A stretch of DNA of 20,655 nucleotides from Saccoglossus kowalevskii (GCF_000003605.2 NW_003115982.1:18742-39396), one strand, 5' to 3'; positions 10,801-20,198 are shown, counted from the first letter of the stretch. Numbers and translations are program-made. Notes: a model not told the origin generated them from the letters alone.

Positions 10801-13800
10801 ATTCATTATATAGGAAACATGAATGGGTGATAGTTATGACAATTCGTGGAATAGGTGATAATGTAATAATGAGTGGTGACAGTAATGACATTGGGTAGAC
10901 TTGTTGAGATAGGAGCTGTAAACCGTGACTTTCATGGCAATGGATATAATTCGTTAAATAGGAAACATGAATGGGTGATTTTTATGACAATGGGTAGAAT
11001 AGATTGCAATGTACCAATAAGTGGTGACAGTAATGCCATTGGGTAGTTTTGGTGATAAAGGGACTCTGAGTGGTGGACTTTCATGACAATGGATAGAATT
11101 CGTTAAATAGAAAACATGATGAGTGATTTTTATGACAATGGGTGGAAGCGGTGACGGTAATGAAGGAGTTATGAGTGGTTGATATTGTCTTACGACAAAG
11201 TATGTTGTGAATATTAATCGTACTCATATGTGACAAATATAAATGCACACTTACTTGCGCTAGTGATAATTCCTTCAGCTCATTTGGTCTAATGATGTGA
11301 CCGGTTTCTGTAGAGTCAGCTATGTTGTACATTAAAACGAATATAGCATCCTCAGCATTAAGTAACATACCATGACACACAAAAAATTCTGATGACCTGC
11401 AAAATCCCAAGTATTAAACTGCTTTCCTGAGATTTTCAAGTCATTTATGCTAATTCCTGGCGTTTTTTCGTGTACTTCTGTTCCAGGTACAGGCCCTGCT
11501 TGAGATTTAAGTTTCTAATGAAAACACAAACAAACATTACATTACAAACTAAAATTGTGAATGTATTAGGTGAGAGAGGGGGATAAGTAGGGTAGGGGGG
11601 GGGGGCAGGGCAAGGCATGGGATGTTATAAAGGAGGAATAGTAGCAGCTTTAGTTCATCGATTAGCAGCTATTTTGTACGTGTGCTCAACTGTACATTAC
11701 ACATAATTGGATGGTAACAAATCATCTATATCTAACATTATAATAATGACACTAGTAACTGAAAACACTTACTCTTAGAAATGACGGTACAACGCCCGTG
11801 TTTGCTGATAGAGAATTCATTAGAGTTGACTTTCCCGTTCCGCCATGTCCTAATATGTACAATTTCACTGTTTTCAGGGGTACACCAGGTTGTTTTAACA
11901 GTGTCTTATAATCTCTTTCCTTAAAAAATGATAAACGTTTATTATGACATACATGATGATATAAACTTTGATAATTTCTGAGCTATATTAAAAACTCAAA
12001 TTTGACCCTTGTTGTAAAAATTAACGAATATAAATTCGATATATGAAAGGAAGTCAGAGAAGTATATCAATGTGTCTGTTTTTTCACAGAATATATTCAA
12101 CTTATTGCTGGCAAAATCTCGTACATCACTGTTTAAACTATTTCAAGTACAGTATATAGTAATCTGTTTCTAATTTAAAATATAGTTTTTAAAATTGTGT
12201 GTAAAACAAATATATTCTTAATTACTAAAACAGCACAAAAAAGACAAATAGTATTATTACCTCTTTAACTTCCTGTAATAATATCCCGGCCTCCTTGTAA
12301 TACTGGTTCTGTACGTCACTTCCTGTTCCTATCAAACCTGTGACATACTCAATTGGTGTCTTCTGGTCCTGAGAACATAACATCATATTATAACACCGTT
12401 ATTTTGAGTAACAAAATAATTGAGTAATACAATAATTTATATTCTGCTTTAATTATTAGTTCTGTACTCACTAAAAAACAGGTGTTGAAACCCGCACATG
12501 TTTGTCCAAATACAAGTTATACATGAGTGGGGCTTTAAACTGTACTTAACAATAATATTCGTGTCTTAACTAATTTTGTGAAAATTGAGATTTTAAACTT
12601 CCAACCTTGTTGGGTGACGTCATATCGATGCCATTCTCAAGTAAAAGTTTGATAATTGTTAACGCTCTTCTTTTATCTTCCTGTGATTTCAGATCTTCAC
12701 TATACACTTTCAATATCCTAAACATTGCATTCTCATTATACTGTAGATAGAATAAAACAAACTGTGTAATGATACGACAAAACGTTTCTCAAAAATTTTT
12801 TACGACGAAAATACTGCCCATTGTCTGATCATACGATGACGTCATAAGCTTCTGAGCTGAGAATAATCCAACACTCAATGTCAGGATATATAATCGGTTA
12901 AATTGTTGTATATCACAGTAATTTCAACTCTACAATAATATATACAATTTATTGATAATTAACACTAGTGTATTATTGTCACATCAATTGAATACAACAA
13001 TATCAGCTGGGATGAAATCTAAAAATTCATATTTGTTGGCATGGTCTGAACATTGTGGTTTAAGAGATTCTAGTGGATTGTCATGCACACGAGTGACGGA
13101 TTCTAACTATAGTGAAAATATCTTGAATAACAGAAACGCAGTGAAATGCAGTTATTTCTCTTACTGAGGGTTTCTCAGTTGCAATGACAAGTAAGGCACC
13201 ATAAATCAAACAATTCAACTAATGAATAAATAAAAATAAATGATAACCTGTAAAGAAATATTTTCAGTTGATCTATGCTGACTACTTTAGTTATTGATTG
13301 TTTGGTCTGGGTTGATAACGTTTTGAGACGGTAATAATTATTACGAGATTTGTAAATTAATTGTTAAAACTGTACATTGTTAATTGTGTTGACTAGAAAA
13401 GCTGTATTATACAAACTAGTGGTGACGAAATCTTCAGAGATGAAAGTTTCAGTTATTTTCTACTAATGTTGTCAATGTCTACGTCATAGATATCAGACAT
13501 TTTCCGATTAGCGTGACGAGTATTATTAAGTGTGATAAATGAGATTTGTGATTTATAATTGATGAACCATATGCCAAATAGATAGACCATGTTTTTTTTT
13601 TAAATTTTATCTTTATCTACACCTAATAAAATGTAAAAACCTCTGTGATTTAAGGGTACATGAAATAAGCTGTGGAATAAATCACAAAATGCTCATTTTA
13701 AAATGAAAAATGTAAACACAATGCACGAACAGATTGTTACACATTGTAAGTATTGATCTCTATTTAGGATTCTATTACAATGATTAATTAATAATGCAAA

Positions 13801-16800
13801 TGTTAGTGGTCTAGGTGGTCGAGAATAGTTTAAGTAAAACAGTTCTATAGTGATCGGCCACTCTGAATTTTGTCACGACTGCCGGCTGCATCATGGAGAA
13901 ATGAAAAATAATATTTACCTTTATCAGCGCATGCGCGATCACGTAATATTTGTCGGGGTAACATTGAGGAATACTACTAAATTGAATGCCACGTGTTTAT
14001 GACGTAAACACTAATTGTGAAAATAAGAGGCATAAATGTGACTATACACACACTTAGTCATAATAACTGCAAATATTCCAAAAGGTGTGTCGGACATAGG
14101 GGATGTGTGGAAGCGATAATAAACTACAAACATTCGCAAATGAATTCAGATGTTTCTTGTATAATAACGTAACGATCCACTATCTCAAAATTACTGATAA
14201 CATCTTTATACAAACACGCAAAACGTTTAAGAGTGAATGACGTCTTGTTTACTTAGTGCAATCAAGGCACCAGGCGTATTCGATATATTGACCTTTTCGC
14301 AAACTGAAAATTGTTTTCACATTTAACTTACATATTCTAATTTACACATTTCATTGCACAAATTCGAAGAAATATTACACATTTTGCTGGTTTAATATCT
14401 ATTTTGTCAAATTGTATGGTGTGCGACAATAATCTCAACGTAAATTATCTGTACTAATGTAAGTGCACTGTGATCTCCATAGCGACCGCATATCTCGGTC
14501 ATCTGCTTTAAAGTTTAATGTAAATATCATCGAATACACGACTCGATAAATACTACGTTAAATCAAAGTAAACATGTACTGTGTTCGTGACATGAACCAG
14601 CGTTCGCGTGCCACCAATCGCCTCACTTTAGGTCTTCACACTTGTCTTTTTTGCGATCACTGGAGATCAGAGAAAAGGAGTGAATAATAACCGAACTAAT
14701 TACTTGTTGTAAAACACATCCACGCCAACCCACGTCACACCAGTGTAACCAGACATTGCCTTGAACCCGTTTGCACATGGCTGGTTATACATATTGCTGA
14801 ATGTAATTTATGCCACTTGCGGTTAGTATCGGAAACAACGCGTGATATCGTTTTCGAGGGCGCTTTACATATTTCCATATTGCATCTCTCAACGTGCCAA
14901 ACGTAGTAGCTGTAATTGTTTGAATGAAATAATACAGACGATGTCGTTTTAAAATCAGTAACATAAAAAGTTTTGTTCTGTCTATAGTGATGCAAAAACA
15001 AGACAAATTTAAAATTGAGTAAGATGTAATGAAAGAAAAAAACACTCTTTATTTTTGAATTAAGTGTATCTGCAAATGCATCACATAATTACCGCCATGT
15101 CCAGTCAATTCGATGTAAATACACAGTTTTAATGATTTTATAGAACAGTCTATAATGTGATCAGGACCAAAATAAATACATCGGTAACGTTGTTACAAAG
15201 TATGTTGTATGACCACGGTCGGCGACCTCTGATACTAAGACACCCTATTTAATCAGCTGTCCTGTCTGCAATTGAATAAAACCTGCCTTGATTTACAATA
15301 GTTTTCCTTTCAATGCGACTTCATTTTGAATTTGTCTTTGTTCATTTGTCTTACCGGTTTTGAAACGATTGAGTCGTAAAAACGGCGACTAGCTGTTGTG
15401 TGGCAAAATATTACTGAAACATTCTTTAAAAGACAATACATTACGGGCAACAAACCGAACTCTATTGGGTTTTGCTCCGCTTTTTGAATGACTCGCTTCT
15501 ATCCATTTCATCCGTGTCGTTTGTCTGAAACTGATACAGTGAACTCCACACGGTTAGTTTTTTTAGGGATTGTGAAAAGCTCGTACAATTTTTTATGGTT
15601 AAAGTTTGAAGGAAAGATAAATTCAGACTTAGCCTTAAACTAAAACTAACGATTGCGATCGCTATGTTTATATAACTGTATACGTGTCGGAGAGTGATGA
15701 ATGTTGGTATTTGTATGGTATGAATGTTGGCACGATAAGCATCACTTTAGATTTAATATTTTATTGATTTTTTTATCTTTTGCCATGTTTTAATTTGACC
15801 CTATTGATATACCACATGTATTAAAATAAATAACTAAATAATTACTTTAAAAAGAAACCAGTAAGCCAACAATCCATGCAGATAAACGAACAAGCAAACA
15901 GACATATACCTATCGTTGATATTGAAGTGTTTATGTCTGGAGTAAATAACCTATTGTGAATATGACATGAGTGGAATGCAAAATTCTTCGGATGACGTCA
16001 TATCCAATATGACCGAATTACTCCTCACCTCGTCACGAAGACTAATGTCTGCAGATTTAGATAACAACAGTTTTACTGCATCCAATGCATTACGCCAGCA
16101 AGCATTCATCAGTGCTGTCCTACCATGCTGTAAAATATAATAGAATACATATCACAGTTATTAGTGAGGTTGTATGTATTTACATATTTACACACAAGTG
16201 TTCATGTAGTTTAACATTTGATTTAATTTGCTTAGAATTGGTTAATTGAGTGGTCATGGCAACATGGTAAAACACAAAATGATAACTAGGTTACGCAAAT
16301 TAAAATCAAATCGCTGAGCACATAACACTGTCAGTAGTAAATGAAGAAGTTCAACAAAAGAGAAATCATATTGTGAATCATCTTCAAGTGTTCGTTGTAA
16401 AAAGAACTTAGGCTGGAACTTGCATTTTATGACTTGAGATACACTAATCATATTGTCAATTCTAACCTGTGTCATTTTTTATTTGTAGTGGTACTGGTGA
16501 GGTGTTATACAAACCCGTGTATGTAATCATTGTACCGTAAGAGAATGGTGACCATAATAGCCACTGAGATTTGCAAATTAAGTATAGAAATATTCAATTA
16601 TTACACATGACTGCTGAAACATTCCCGCTGATTGGCCACAATTCTGTAACGTATCGCTCATGGAAACTGAAAATTTTGCACTGTCAGAATTTCATTTCAA
16701 ATTAATTCCGTTTAAATTAGAACATAGTTTCTGATATAGAGGGCGCAGTACCCTACCATCACTTGATTTAAAATCATTATGAGAATTACCTTCATACTTT

Positions 16801-18822
16801 CTATAACATTACATTTACATGTACAAATATATAGTGTATGTTTTTTTTAAATCGTCACAATTAAAAGTTTTTTTTGCAACTATGGCTTTTTGTCACTAAT
16901 TAAGATAGTAGAATAATCCAAGAAAAGACGCTGGAAGAATCTTGAATTCACACAGCAAAAGCTATTTTGTAGCGTAAGCGAGCATGTTATTTTATAACTG
17001 GGTTATAAATGTCATGCCCGAGTTTTTGTTTTGCGATATAAGACATCTCTGGAAAATTTGCATATTTTCAGTAAATGATTATCTCAGGTCCGCAATTTAT
17101 TGCAGAGAGGTTTTATATCTACTACTAAAAATCCCCACGTTTCGTTTATAACATCCAATTGTAATTTTAGCTGTTATTCACATACTATGTATTTAAATTT
17201 GCGCGAAACATTATACCCCTGTCGTCAATAAATATTTTAAGATAAGATTCACATCCGATTTTATCGCAGGGCCATCTTTATCCAATTTTGATAAAAATAA
17301 AAAGTGATTTTAGAATGTGTCGTAATTTTGAAAGCCGGTCGACTGATGATATCCAAACAAGACACCAACCATTATGTTGTATAGCCGAAAGCAGCGGTAA
17401 CACGCGAGTCTAGTTTACAAGGCGTCAAGCAGTCAGAGTTTCCAAACATTATTATAATTGGAGAACCTGCAACCCTGTATAATATATAACAATACACTGT
17501 ATGGGTTTTCAAAATTATTAACCGGAATCTTTACTCACTACCTTTTGAATATTGATTTGAATTTATTGATGAGAAACCAAACACACTTTGTAAACATCGT
17601 TATATAGTTACTAATGGGTAAAATATAAAGTAACCTTTCCTTAAAATGATCTCAGTGTAATCGAATGGAGACGGCATCAAACCATTCTAGCACAAATTAC
17701 GTATGTCAACAAGTTAGTCGTGGTGTGGCTATGAAATGCACTGGTGTGATTATCTTTCAAAAACAAGGTTGATCATTTTTACGCGAAAAAGACGATTAAT
17801 TTAGCATCAAATGTCGCTATGTGTATCTCACATTATAGTATGCTAGTTCCAGGGCACATTTGAATTTACTGTCTACGCGACGATCATGATTCATCGAAAA
17901 TATGTTTGAATACACCAACAGCAAATGACGCCATCCACGCTGTAAACGAATACGTTACGAATTTTGAGATACTGAATTGTCCGAGTTACGAACAACGAGT
18001 TACACACATGACCACGCCCACTTTGCAAAACCACTCCCAAATTGTAACTCGATGTTCAATATGCATGTTAACAAACAGTTTTTTGTTTTGTATAACATTG
18101 TATGTTTCCCGTAACTCGTTTGGCTGATAATCAAAAATTCGCGTTCCTAAATTTGAATGTTAAACAGAACAACAAATCTATGGTGCGCTTAACTCGATTT
18201 TCAGTTAACTGTAAATTGGTCATCGAGTTACAATTTAGGCGTGGTTTCCCAAAAGTGGCTGTGGTTTCTAAAATGCGGTCGTGGCCATTTTTAACTCGAT
18301 GTTCATAACTCGATGTACATATCACAAACAATTCAGTATCTCTACAATATGAAAGTAAACTCTCCTAATTACTTCTTGAAGGATAGATCAATTCTGTGCA
18401 TTGACAGTCGTCAAATTATAGATGAGAAAATAATAATAAAATAGGGTAATTTGTGTAATCAATTCTACGTTGTCATGGTACCAAGAATACATAAACTATT
18501 TTCCAATTAAAAAAAATCATGGCACTGTAAATTTATATTGGAAAACAATGTTTAAAATATTAACGATAGCGCCCTCATGAAAATACAGCATACTTCCTGT
18601 AAATATCACTGATAAAACGAATGTCCTAATGATGTTCTTATGACGTCATACATATTTGAAAACCATCAGATATAAGTCGACTGTCAATGGCATTGATCAC
18701 AAGTATCACAATAATTTACAAACCGTGTTCTGGTAGTTTATGTCAGCGTTGTGTTTCAGTAATAATGAGATGGCAGAACACTGGTTGAAGGATGTAGCTA
18801 TCATCAATGCAGTACTCTTATT
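6652..18822 (-). CDS. Ankyrin-ROC-COR-death-like (ROCO family) gene, ten exons, 5' partial
   Basis: Exons (minus strand, 5' to 3') are 18822-18724, 16127-16029, 12740-12606, 12368-12261, 11919-11773, 11514-11255, 9723-9591, 8652-8489, 8192-8004 and 7891-6652. All introns are GT/AG. All junctions are phase 0 except the 9591/8652 junction, which is phase 1. About 857 residues are visible: ankyrin units ~1-111, ankyrin tail and linker ~112-165, ROC ~166-380 with P-loop at 171-178, COR ~385-640, death-domain-like ~740-801. ROC is a Ras-like GTPase and COR its dimerisation partner; ankyrin and death domains bind proteins. The same order follows the kinase in DAPK1. No start codon exon was recognised, so the N-terminus is upstream or in an unseen exon. 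Two exons have one-base frame breaks at T runs; restoring frame at each makes the exon length a multiple of three as its flanking phases require. A cytosolic signalling or innate-immune scaffold is inferred from family only. Confidence 0.9.
7488..7494 (-). other. Apparent one-base insertion in terminal exon
   Basis: Seven T on the coding strand. The frame IYVGRRVKCRSIADIF upstream and SENVFPQLQTRLHVHF downstream join correctly with six T. The direction is opposite to the break at 11381-11386. Both lie in homopolymers, where sequencing indels are common. Confidence 0.8.
8004..8192 (-). CDS. Exon: COR domain, N-terminal part
   Basis: 189 nt, 63 codons, phase 0 at both ends, acceptor tctctcatcag and donor gtgagt. 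It begins KIKYMPNIC and contains a Trp-centred helix, the W-x-EYI segment expected of COR, and the helix ending in ATEFLHRIGM. The splice produces FLHRIGM+VLYMKC, matching the conserved COR phrase F-L-H-x-x-G-x-V-L-Y. Confidence 0.87.
8489..8652 (-). CDS. Exon: end of ROC, start of COR
   Basis: 164 nt; it starts in phase 1 after the acceptor ttcattcaag and ends in phase 0 at donor gtgaca. The translation runs RRVAEEIKMELTKLFG, then the strand IILILDCHDPDSAGMKKL, the usual last strand and helix of ROC domains, and ends KRIEKIE. The acceptor has a poor pyrimidine tract, but its phase fits the preceding exon exactly. The open frame continues past the donor for about 220 nt by chance; this is read as intron because the COR exon follows in phase. 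Confidence 0.82.
8653..9590 (-). other. Intron of the ROCO gene (938 bp)
   Basis: Bounded by donor gtacgg at 9590 and the acceptor ending at 8653. It holds the ~45-bp repeat at 8720-8905 and an 86-codon plus-strand frame at 8954-9214 with no recognisable similarity, which I treat as chance. No other gene seen. Confidence 0.75.
8720..8905 (+). repeat. Degenerate ~45-52-bp repeat in intron
   Basis: catgttaacgtgcacactgc at 8720, catgtaaacgtgcgcgctga at 8772, catgtaaacgtgtacaccga at 8817, and a shorter copy, ttaaacgtgcatcagg, at 8861. Lies in the intron between exons 9591 and 8652. A trace of a fifth copy follows near 8900. Confidence 0.75.
9591..9723 (-). CDS. Exon: ROC G4 motif
   Basis: 133 nt from acceptor ataatgcag to donor gtacgg; it enters in phase 0 and leaves in phase 1 (GAAGAAGAAG|GT). 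The translation includes WSMMKATNKSC, then the hydrophobic strand LSVILVASKADW. SKAD (9622-9633) takes the place of the NKxD guanine-specificity motif, as in many ROC domains. The downstream exon begins with CT, completing an Ala codon across the junction. Confidence 0.85.
10034..10096 (+). repeat. 21-bp tandem repeat, three copies
   Basis: ggttgct starts at 10034, 10055 and 10076, each followed by a variant of gtgagcatggtc. Exact 21-bp period, at the edge of the larger array. Confidence 0.8.
10130..11170 (+). repeat. ~149-bp higher-order tandem repeat of three ~50-bp subunits
   Basis: gacagtaatg occurs at 10580, 10729, 10878 and 11026, with spacings of 149, 149 and 148. Inside each 149-bp unit are three related subunits, all built on a gacaatgggtag-like core followed by atgagtggtga or atgaatgggtga. 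From 10130 to about 10420 only degenerate single subunits are seen. So a ~50-bp repeat came first and a trimer of it was later amplified. Confidence 0.88.
11255..11514 (-). CDS. Exon: ROC switch region, with one-base frame break
   Basis: 260 nt between acceptor ttttcattag and donor gtaagt; both junctions are phase 0, so 261 nt would be expected. The first part reads KLKSQAG...TPGISINDLKISG...TWDFAGHQN in one frame. It holds the G3 motif DxxG (DFAGH, 11392-11406). The second part reads FFVCHGMLLNAEDAIFVLMYN...ELKELSLAQ in another frame. Together they match the ROC pattern DFAGQ, aromatic pair, TH, hydrophobic strand. The break falls at six T (11381-11386 on the plus strand as A). Read as given, the first frame meets TAA at 11332-11334, 17 codons later. 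Confidence 0.85.
11381..11386 (-). other. Apparent one-base deletion (or -1 frameshift site) in ROC exon
   Basis: Six T on the coding strand (six A on plus). DFAGHQN is upstream in one frame and FFVCHGMLL downstream in the -1 frame; seven T would join them. In the zero frame the codons are AAT TTT TTG, so the run also forms the -1 slippery heptamer T_TTT_TTG in the right register. I see no test within the window that separates error, decay and recoding. Confidence 0.8.
11578..11610 (+). other. G-rich run with quadruplex potential
   Basis: G5, G3, then an uninterrupted run of eleven G (11595-11605), then G3, separated by short loops. This meets the usual four-run G4 pattern. It lies in the 258-bp intron between the P-loop exon and the switch exon; the transcript would carry the C-rich strand. 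Confidence 0.6.
11773..11919 (-). CDS. Exon: ROC GTPase P-loop
   Basis: 147 nt, 49 codons, phase 0, acceptor ttttttaag and donor gtaagt. After ERDYKTLLKQ the exon encodes beta-strand VKLYIL followed by the Walker A motif GHGGTGKS (GxxxxGKS) and TLMNSL. The P-loop codons lie at 11827-11850. This is the G1 nucleotide-binding motif of Ras/ROC GTPases, with the Lys and Ser that contact the phosphates and Mg2+ present, so GTP binding is plausible. Confidence 0.9.
11920..12260 (-). other. Intron of the ROCO gene (341 bp)
   Basis: AT-rich, donor gtaata, acceptor ttttttaag. Nothing else seen. Confidence 0.8.
12261..12368 (-). CDS. Exon: ankyrin tail and linker to ROC
   Basis: 108 nt, 36 codons, phase 0, acceptor atgttctcag and donor gtaata. 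It starts DQKTPIEYVTGL, the beginning of a last, incomplete ankyrin unit. It continues into a helical linker ending KEAGILLQEVKE that leads to the GTPase domain in the next exon. Confidence 0.82.
12606..12740 (-). CDS. Exon: ankyrin repeat with insert
   Basis: 135 nt, 45 codons, phase 0, acceptor ctatctacag. The donor is gttgga, which is weak, but no better site keeps the frame. The translation starts YNENAMFRILK and ends LLLENGIDMTSPNK. Compared with the 33-residue consensus it carries about 12 extra residues (a charged stretch around EDLKSQEDKRR) in the helix-helix region. Splicing to the next exon yields SPNK+DQKTPIEYV, a standard start of the following ankyrin unit. Confidence 0.83.
12615..12622. 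promoter_or_regulatory. CRE palindrome TGACGTCA (in ankyrin exon)
   Basis: Perfect CREB/ATF site; here it also encodes part of the DMTS residues of the third ankyrin unit, so it may be incidental. Confidence 0.2.
12837..12844. promoter_or_regulatory. CRE palindrome TGACGTCA
   Basis: Perfect CREB/ATF site about 100 bp upstream of the 12740 exon, in the intron. Confidence 0.25.
13927..13936. promoter_or_regulatory. NRF1-type core GCGCATGCGC in intron
   Basis: Perfect ten-base palindrome in a CpG-containing part of the large intron. An alternative start of the gene after the first two ankyrin units is conceivable but unsupported. Confidence 0.2.
15993..16000. promoter_or_regulatory. CRE palindrome TGACGTCA
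   Basis: Perfect CREB/ATF site about 30 bp past the donor of the second ankyrin exon. Confidence 0.25.
16029..16127 (-). CDS. Exon: ankyrin repeat (second visible)
   Basis: Again exactly 99 nt, 33 codons, phase 0 on both sides, with acceptor tattttacag and donor gtgagg. The translation starts HGRTALMNAC and ends LLLSKSADISLRDE, a near-consensus ankyrin repeat. Same size and phase as the 18724-18822 exon, and the intron just upstream of each acceptor is also similar, which suggests the two arose by exon duplication. Confidence 0.87.
17966..18342. mobile_element. Foldback / MITE-like element, ~377 bp
   Basis: Long imperfect terminal inverted repeats. The outer 15 bases gagatactgaattgt (17966-17980) are perfectly inverted at 18328-18342. 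A 21-base block, cgagttacgaacaacgagtta (17982-18002), pairs with 18292-18312 at 19 of 21 positions. An inner 16-base block at 18039-18054 is perfectly inverted at 18221-18236. The left arm is ~89 bp, the right arm ~122 bp (a ~20-bp stretch is duplicated there) and the spacer is ~166 bp. The heptamer CGAGTTA or its complement occurs about eight times. There is no transposase frame and no clear target-site duplication, so the family is unknown. Confidence 0.7.
18641..18648. promoter_or_regulatory. CRE palindrome TGACGTCA
   Basis: Perfect CREB/ATF site about 75 bp past the donor of the first visible ankyrin exon. Confidence 0.25.
18724..18822 (-). CDS. Exon: ankyrin repeat (first visible)
   Basis: Exactly 99 nt, 33 codons, phase 0 on both sides. 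It lies between acceptor ttatttacag and donor gtttgt (a weak but acceptable GT donor). The translation begins NKSTALMIA and ends LLLKHNADINYQNT, matching the ankyrin pattern of TALM, then helix 2 with LLL, then G/NADIN. Splicing to the 16127 exon gives NYQNT+HGRTALM, so the repeat register continues without a gap. An earlier exon must exist, because the frame is already open at its first base. I could not find that exon between 18823 and the window end. Confidence 0.85.
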
Positions 18823-20198
18823 CTGTAAATAAGAATAGAATATATGTGTATACATATCACGTGGTTTGGCAATGATGAGTAATATTACGAGGTAGCTCTA
18901 TATACATTGTTCAAAATAATGAAGGAAAATAAAAAGTCGACTCGACCATATTATCAGATGACCAACTGTGATATCCGTGGATCCCGGTCGTAGTTGCGAT
19001 GATATTAATATGCATTATTCAATCAGCGCCACGCGATATCTTTTGACCCTGTATTATTTGTGTTTTTACTCGGGAACCTTGCTTGTCCTTTCCGCCCAGA
19101 CCAATTCAGAGCTCACCGCTGTGTTCCCACTGTTACCGCATTTGTTCCGAAAATAGATACGAGATACAATTCATCTGTTAAACGTGATCGGCCTCCTCTT
19201 ATTTGTGACAACGAGGTTATTCGCGACTAATATCGGGTTCTATACAACCGGAAACTCCTGTATGATACGATCACTCGGCGTAGTCATCAAAGACAGTTAG
19301 TGTAAAGTTTTGTCGATAAGCACTGCGCAAAGTAGGCGAAATTCCTGCTGCCGATTGATATTGATATTTAGAGAAAGTATTAGAATATGCAACCATACTG
19401 TTCCCACGACACGTCGGCAATGAATCAATGCAATTGTATATATTATTATATAATATAATATACTACAACAGGACGTATAACTGGTGTAGGCAATAGAATG
19501 TTATGCTCGCTTTGAGCAAAACAGAAAGTTGTTAGAGTATCCCTAAACAAATGTAACTATACAAAAGTCTAGTAGAACGTATTTAAGGCAAATAAAGTGT
19601 TATTTAATACAGAAATAGTTGTGAACAGAACAATAGTTACAAAATAATTTAATTTGACCTCGTAACGCATGTGCATGATGCGTTGTTTTTTACAAATATT
19701 ATGATATCAGGAAAACACTAGGAACGCCCTGTAAAATATTAATTAATTGTCAATGGAGATCTCGGTTCTTTCCCAGTGAACCACATTAATTTTTCTTGTA
19801 TTAACTGTATACGTATATGCGAGGCATGACATTTTGGTAAAAGGCACGGTCCGGAAGGGAACAAATTTTAAAGAAAAATCCATCCCTGAAACAATTTCAC
19901 AAAACACATCCTATAATATAATACAATACTTTATGTTCAACTGAACGTAATCACATATACACTAGTTCAAAATTATGGTAAAACGTGCCCCTTACCAATA
20001 TAAAATATAATCTAAGTAGGTTCTTACAAGTAACCCCCGGAGCAATCTGATTAAAATCTGATGTTGTGTACGGGCTTTAATTATTTTGGCTATAAACTTA
20101 TTTTAATTTTATTTTTTATTACTTTTGTTATTAATGCCTTTTTATTTTATTATTTTACTTTGATTTTGATTTTTTTTAATTCCGCCCTACATACATAC

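Larger units (their letters stand above)
9724..11254 (-). other. Intron of the ROCO gene (1531 bp), mostly minisatellite
   Basis: Bounded by donor gtaagt (11254) and the acceptor ending at 9724. The 5' two thirds on the gene strand is tandem repeat (10034-11170). The remaining ~300 bp next to the acceptor is AT-rich and shows nothing. Confidence 0.8.
12741..16028 (-). other. Large intron of the ROCO gene (3288 bp)
   Basis: Donor gtgagg, acceptor ctatctacag. I find no further ankyrin exon; the flanking ankyrin exons already join in register. It carries CRE palindromes (12837, 15993), an NRF1-type core at 13927-13936, and overlapping minus-strand ORFs at 14735-15045 without recognisable motifs. 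The 13.85-14.7 kb part has more CpG than the rest and could hold an internal promoter, which is speculative. Confidence 0.65.
16128..18723 (-). other. Large intron of the ROCO gene (2596 bp)
   Basis: Donor gtttgt, acceptor tattttacag. No additional exon is needed, because the ankyrin register is continuous across it. It carries the foldback element at 17966-18342. Otherwise AT-rich with nothing recognised. Confidence 0.75.

Noticed and set aside
14735-15045. Two overlapping minus-strand frames in the large intron
   Set aside because: No motif or usable splice pair, and the ankyrin exons on either side already join in phase without them.
18980-19160. Plus 62-codon frame, and a minus GGC GCT GAT that resembles ankyrin G-A-D
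   Set aside because: On minus the GAD is followed at once by TGA and lacks the TALM helix; on plus there is no motif.
19261-19380. Minus-strand frame ending LTVFDDYAE as a candidate upstream exon of the ROCO gene
   Set aside because: It ends in a stop codon rather than a donor and does not look like an ankyrin repeat.
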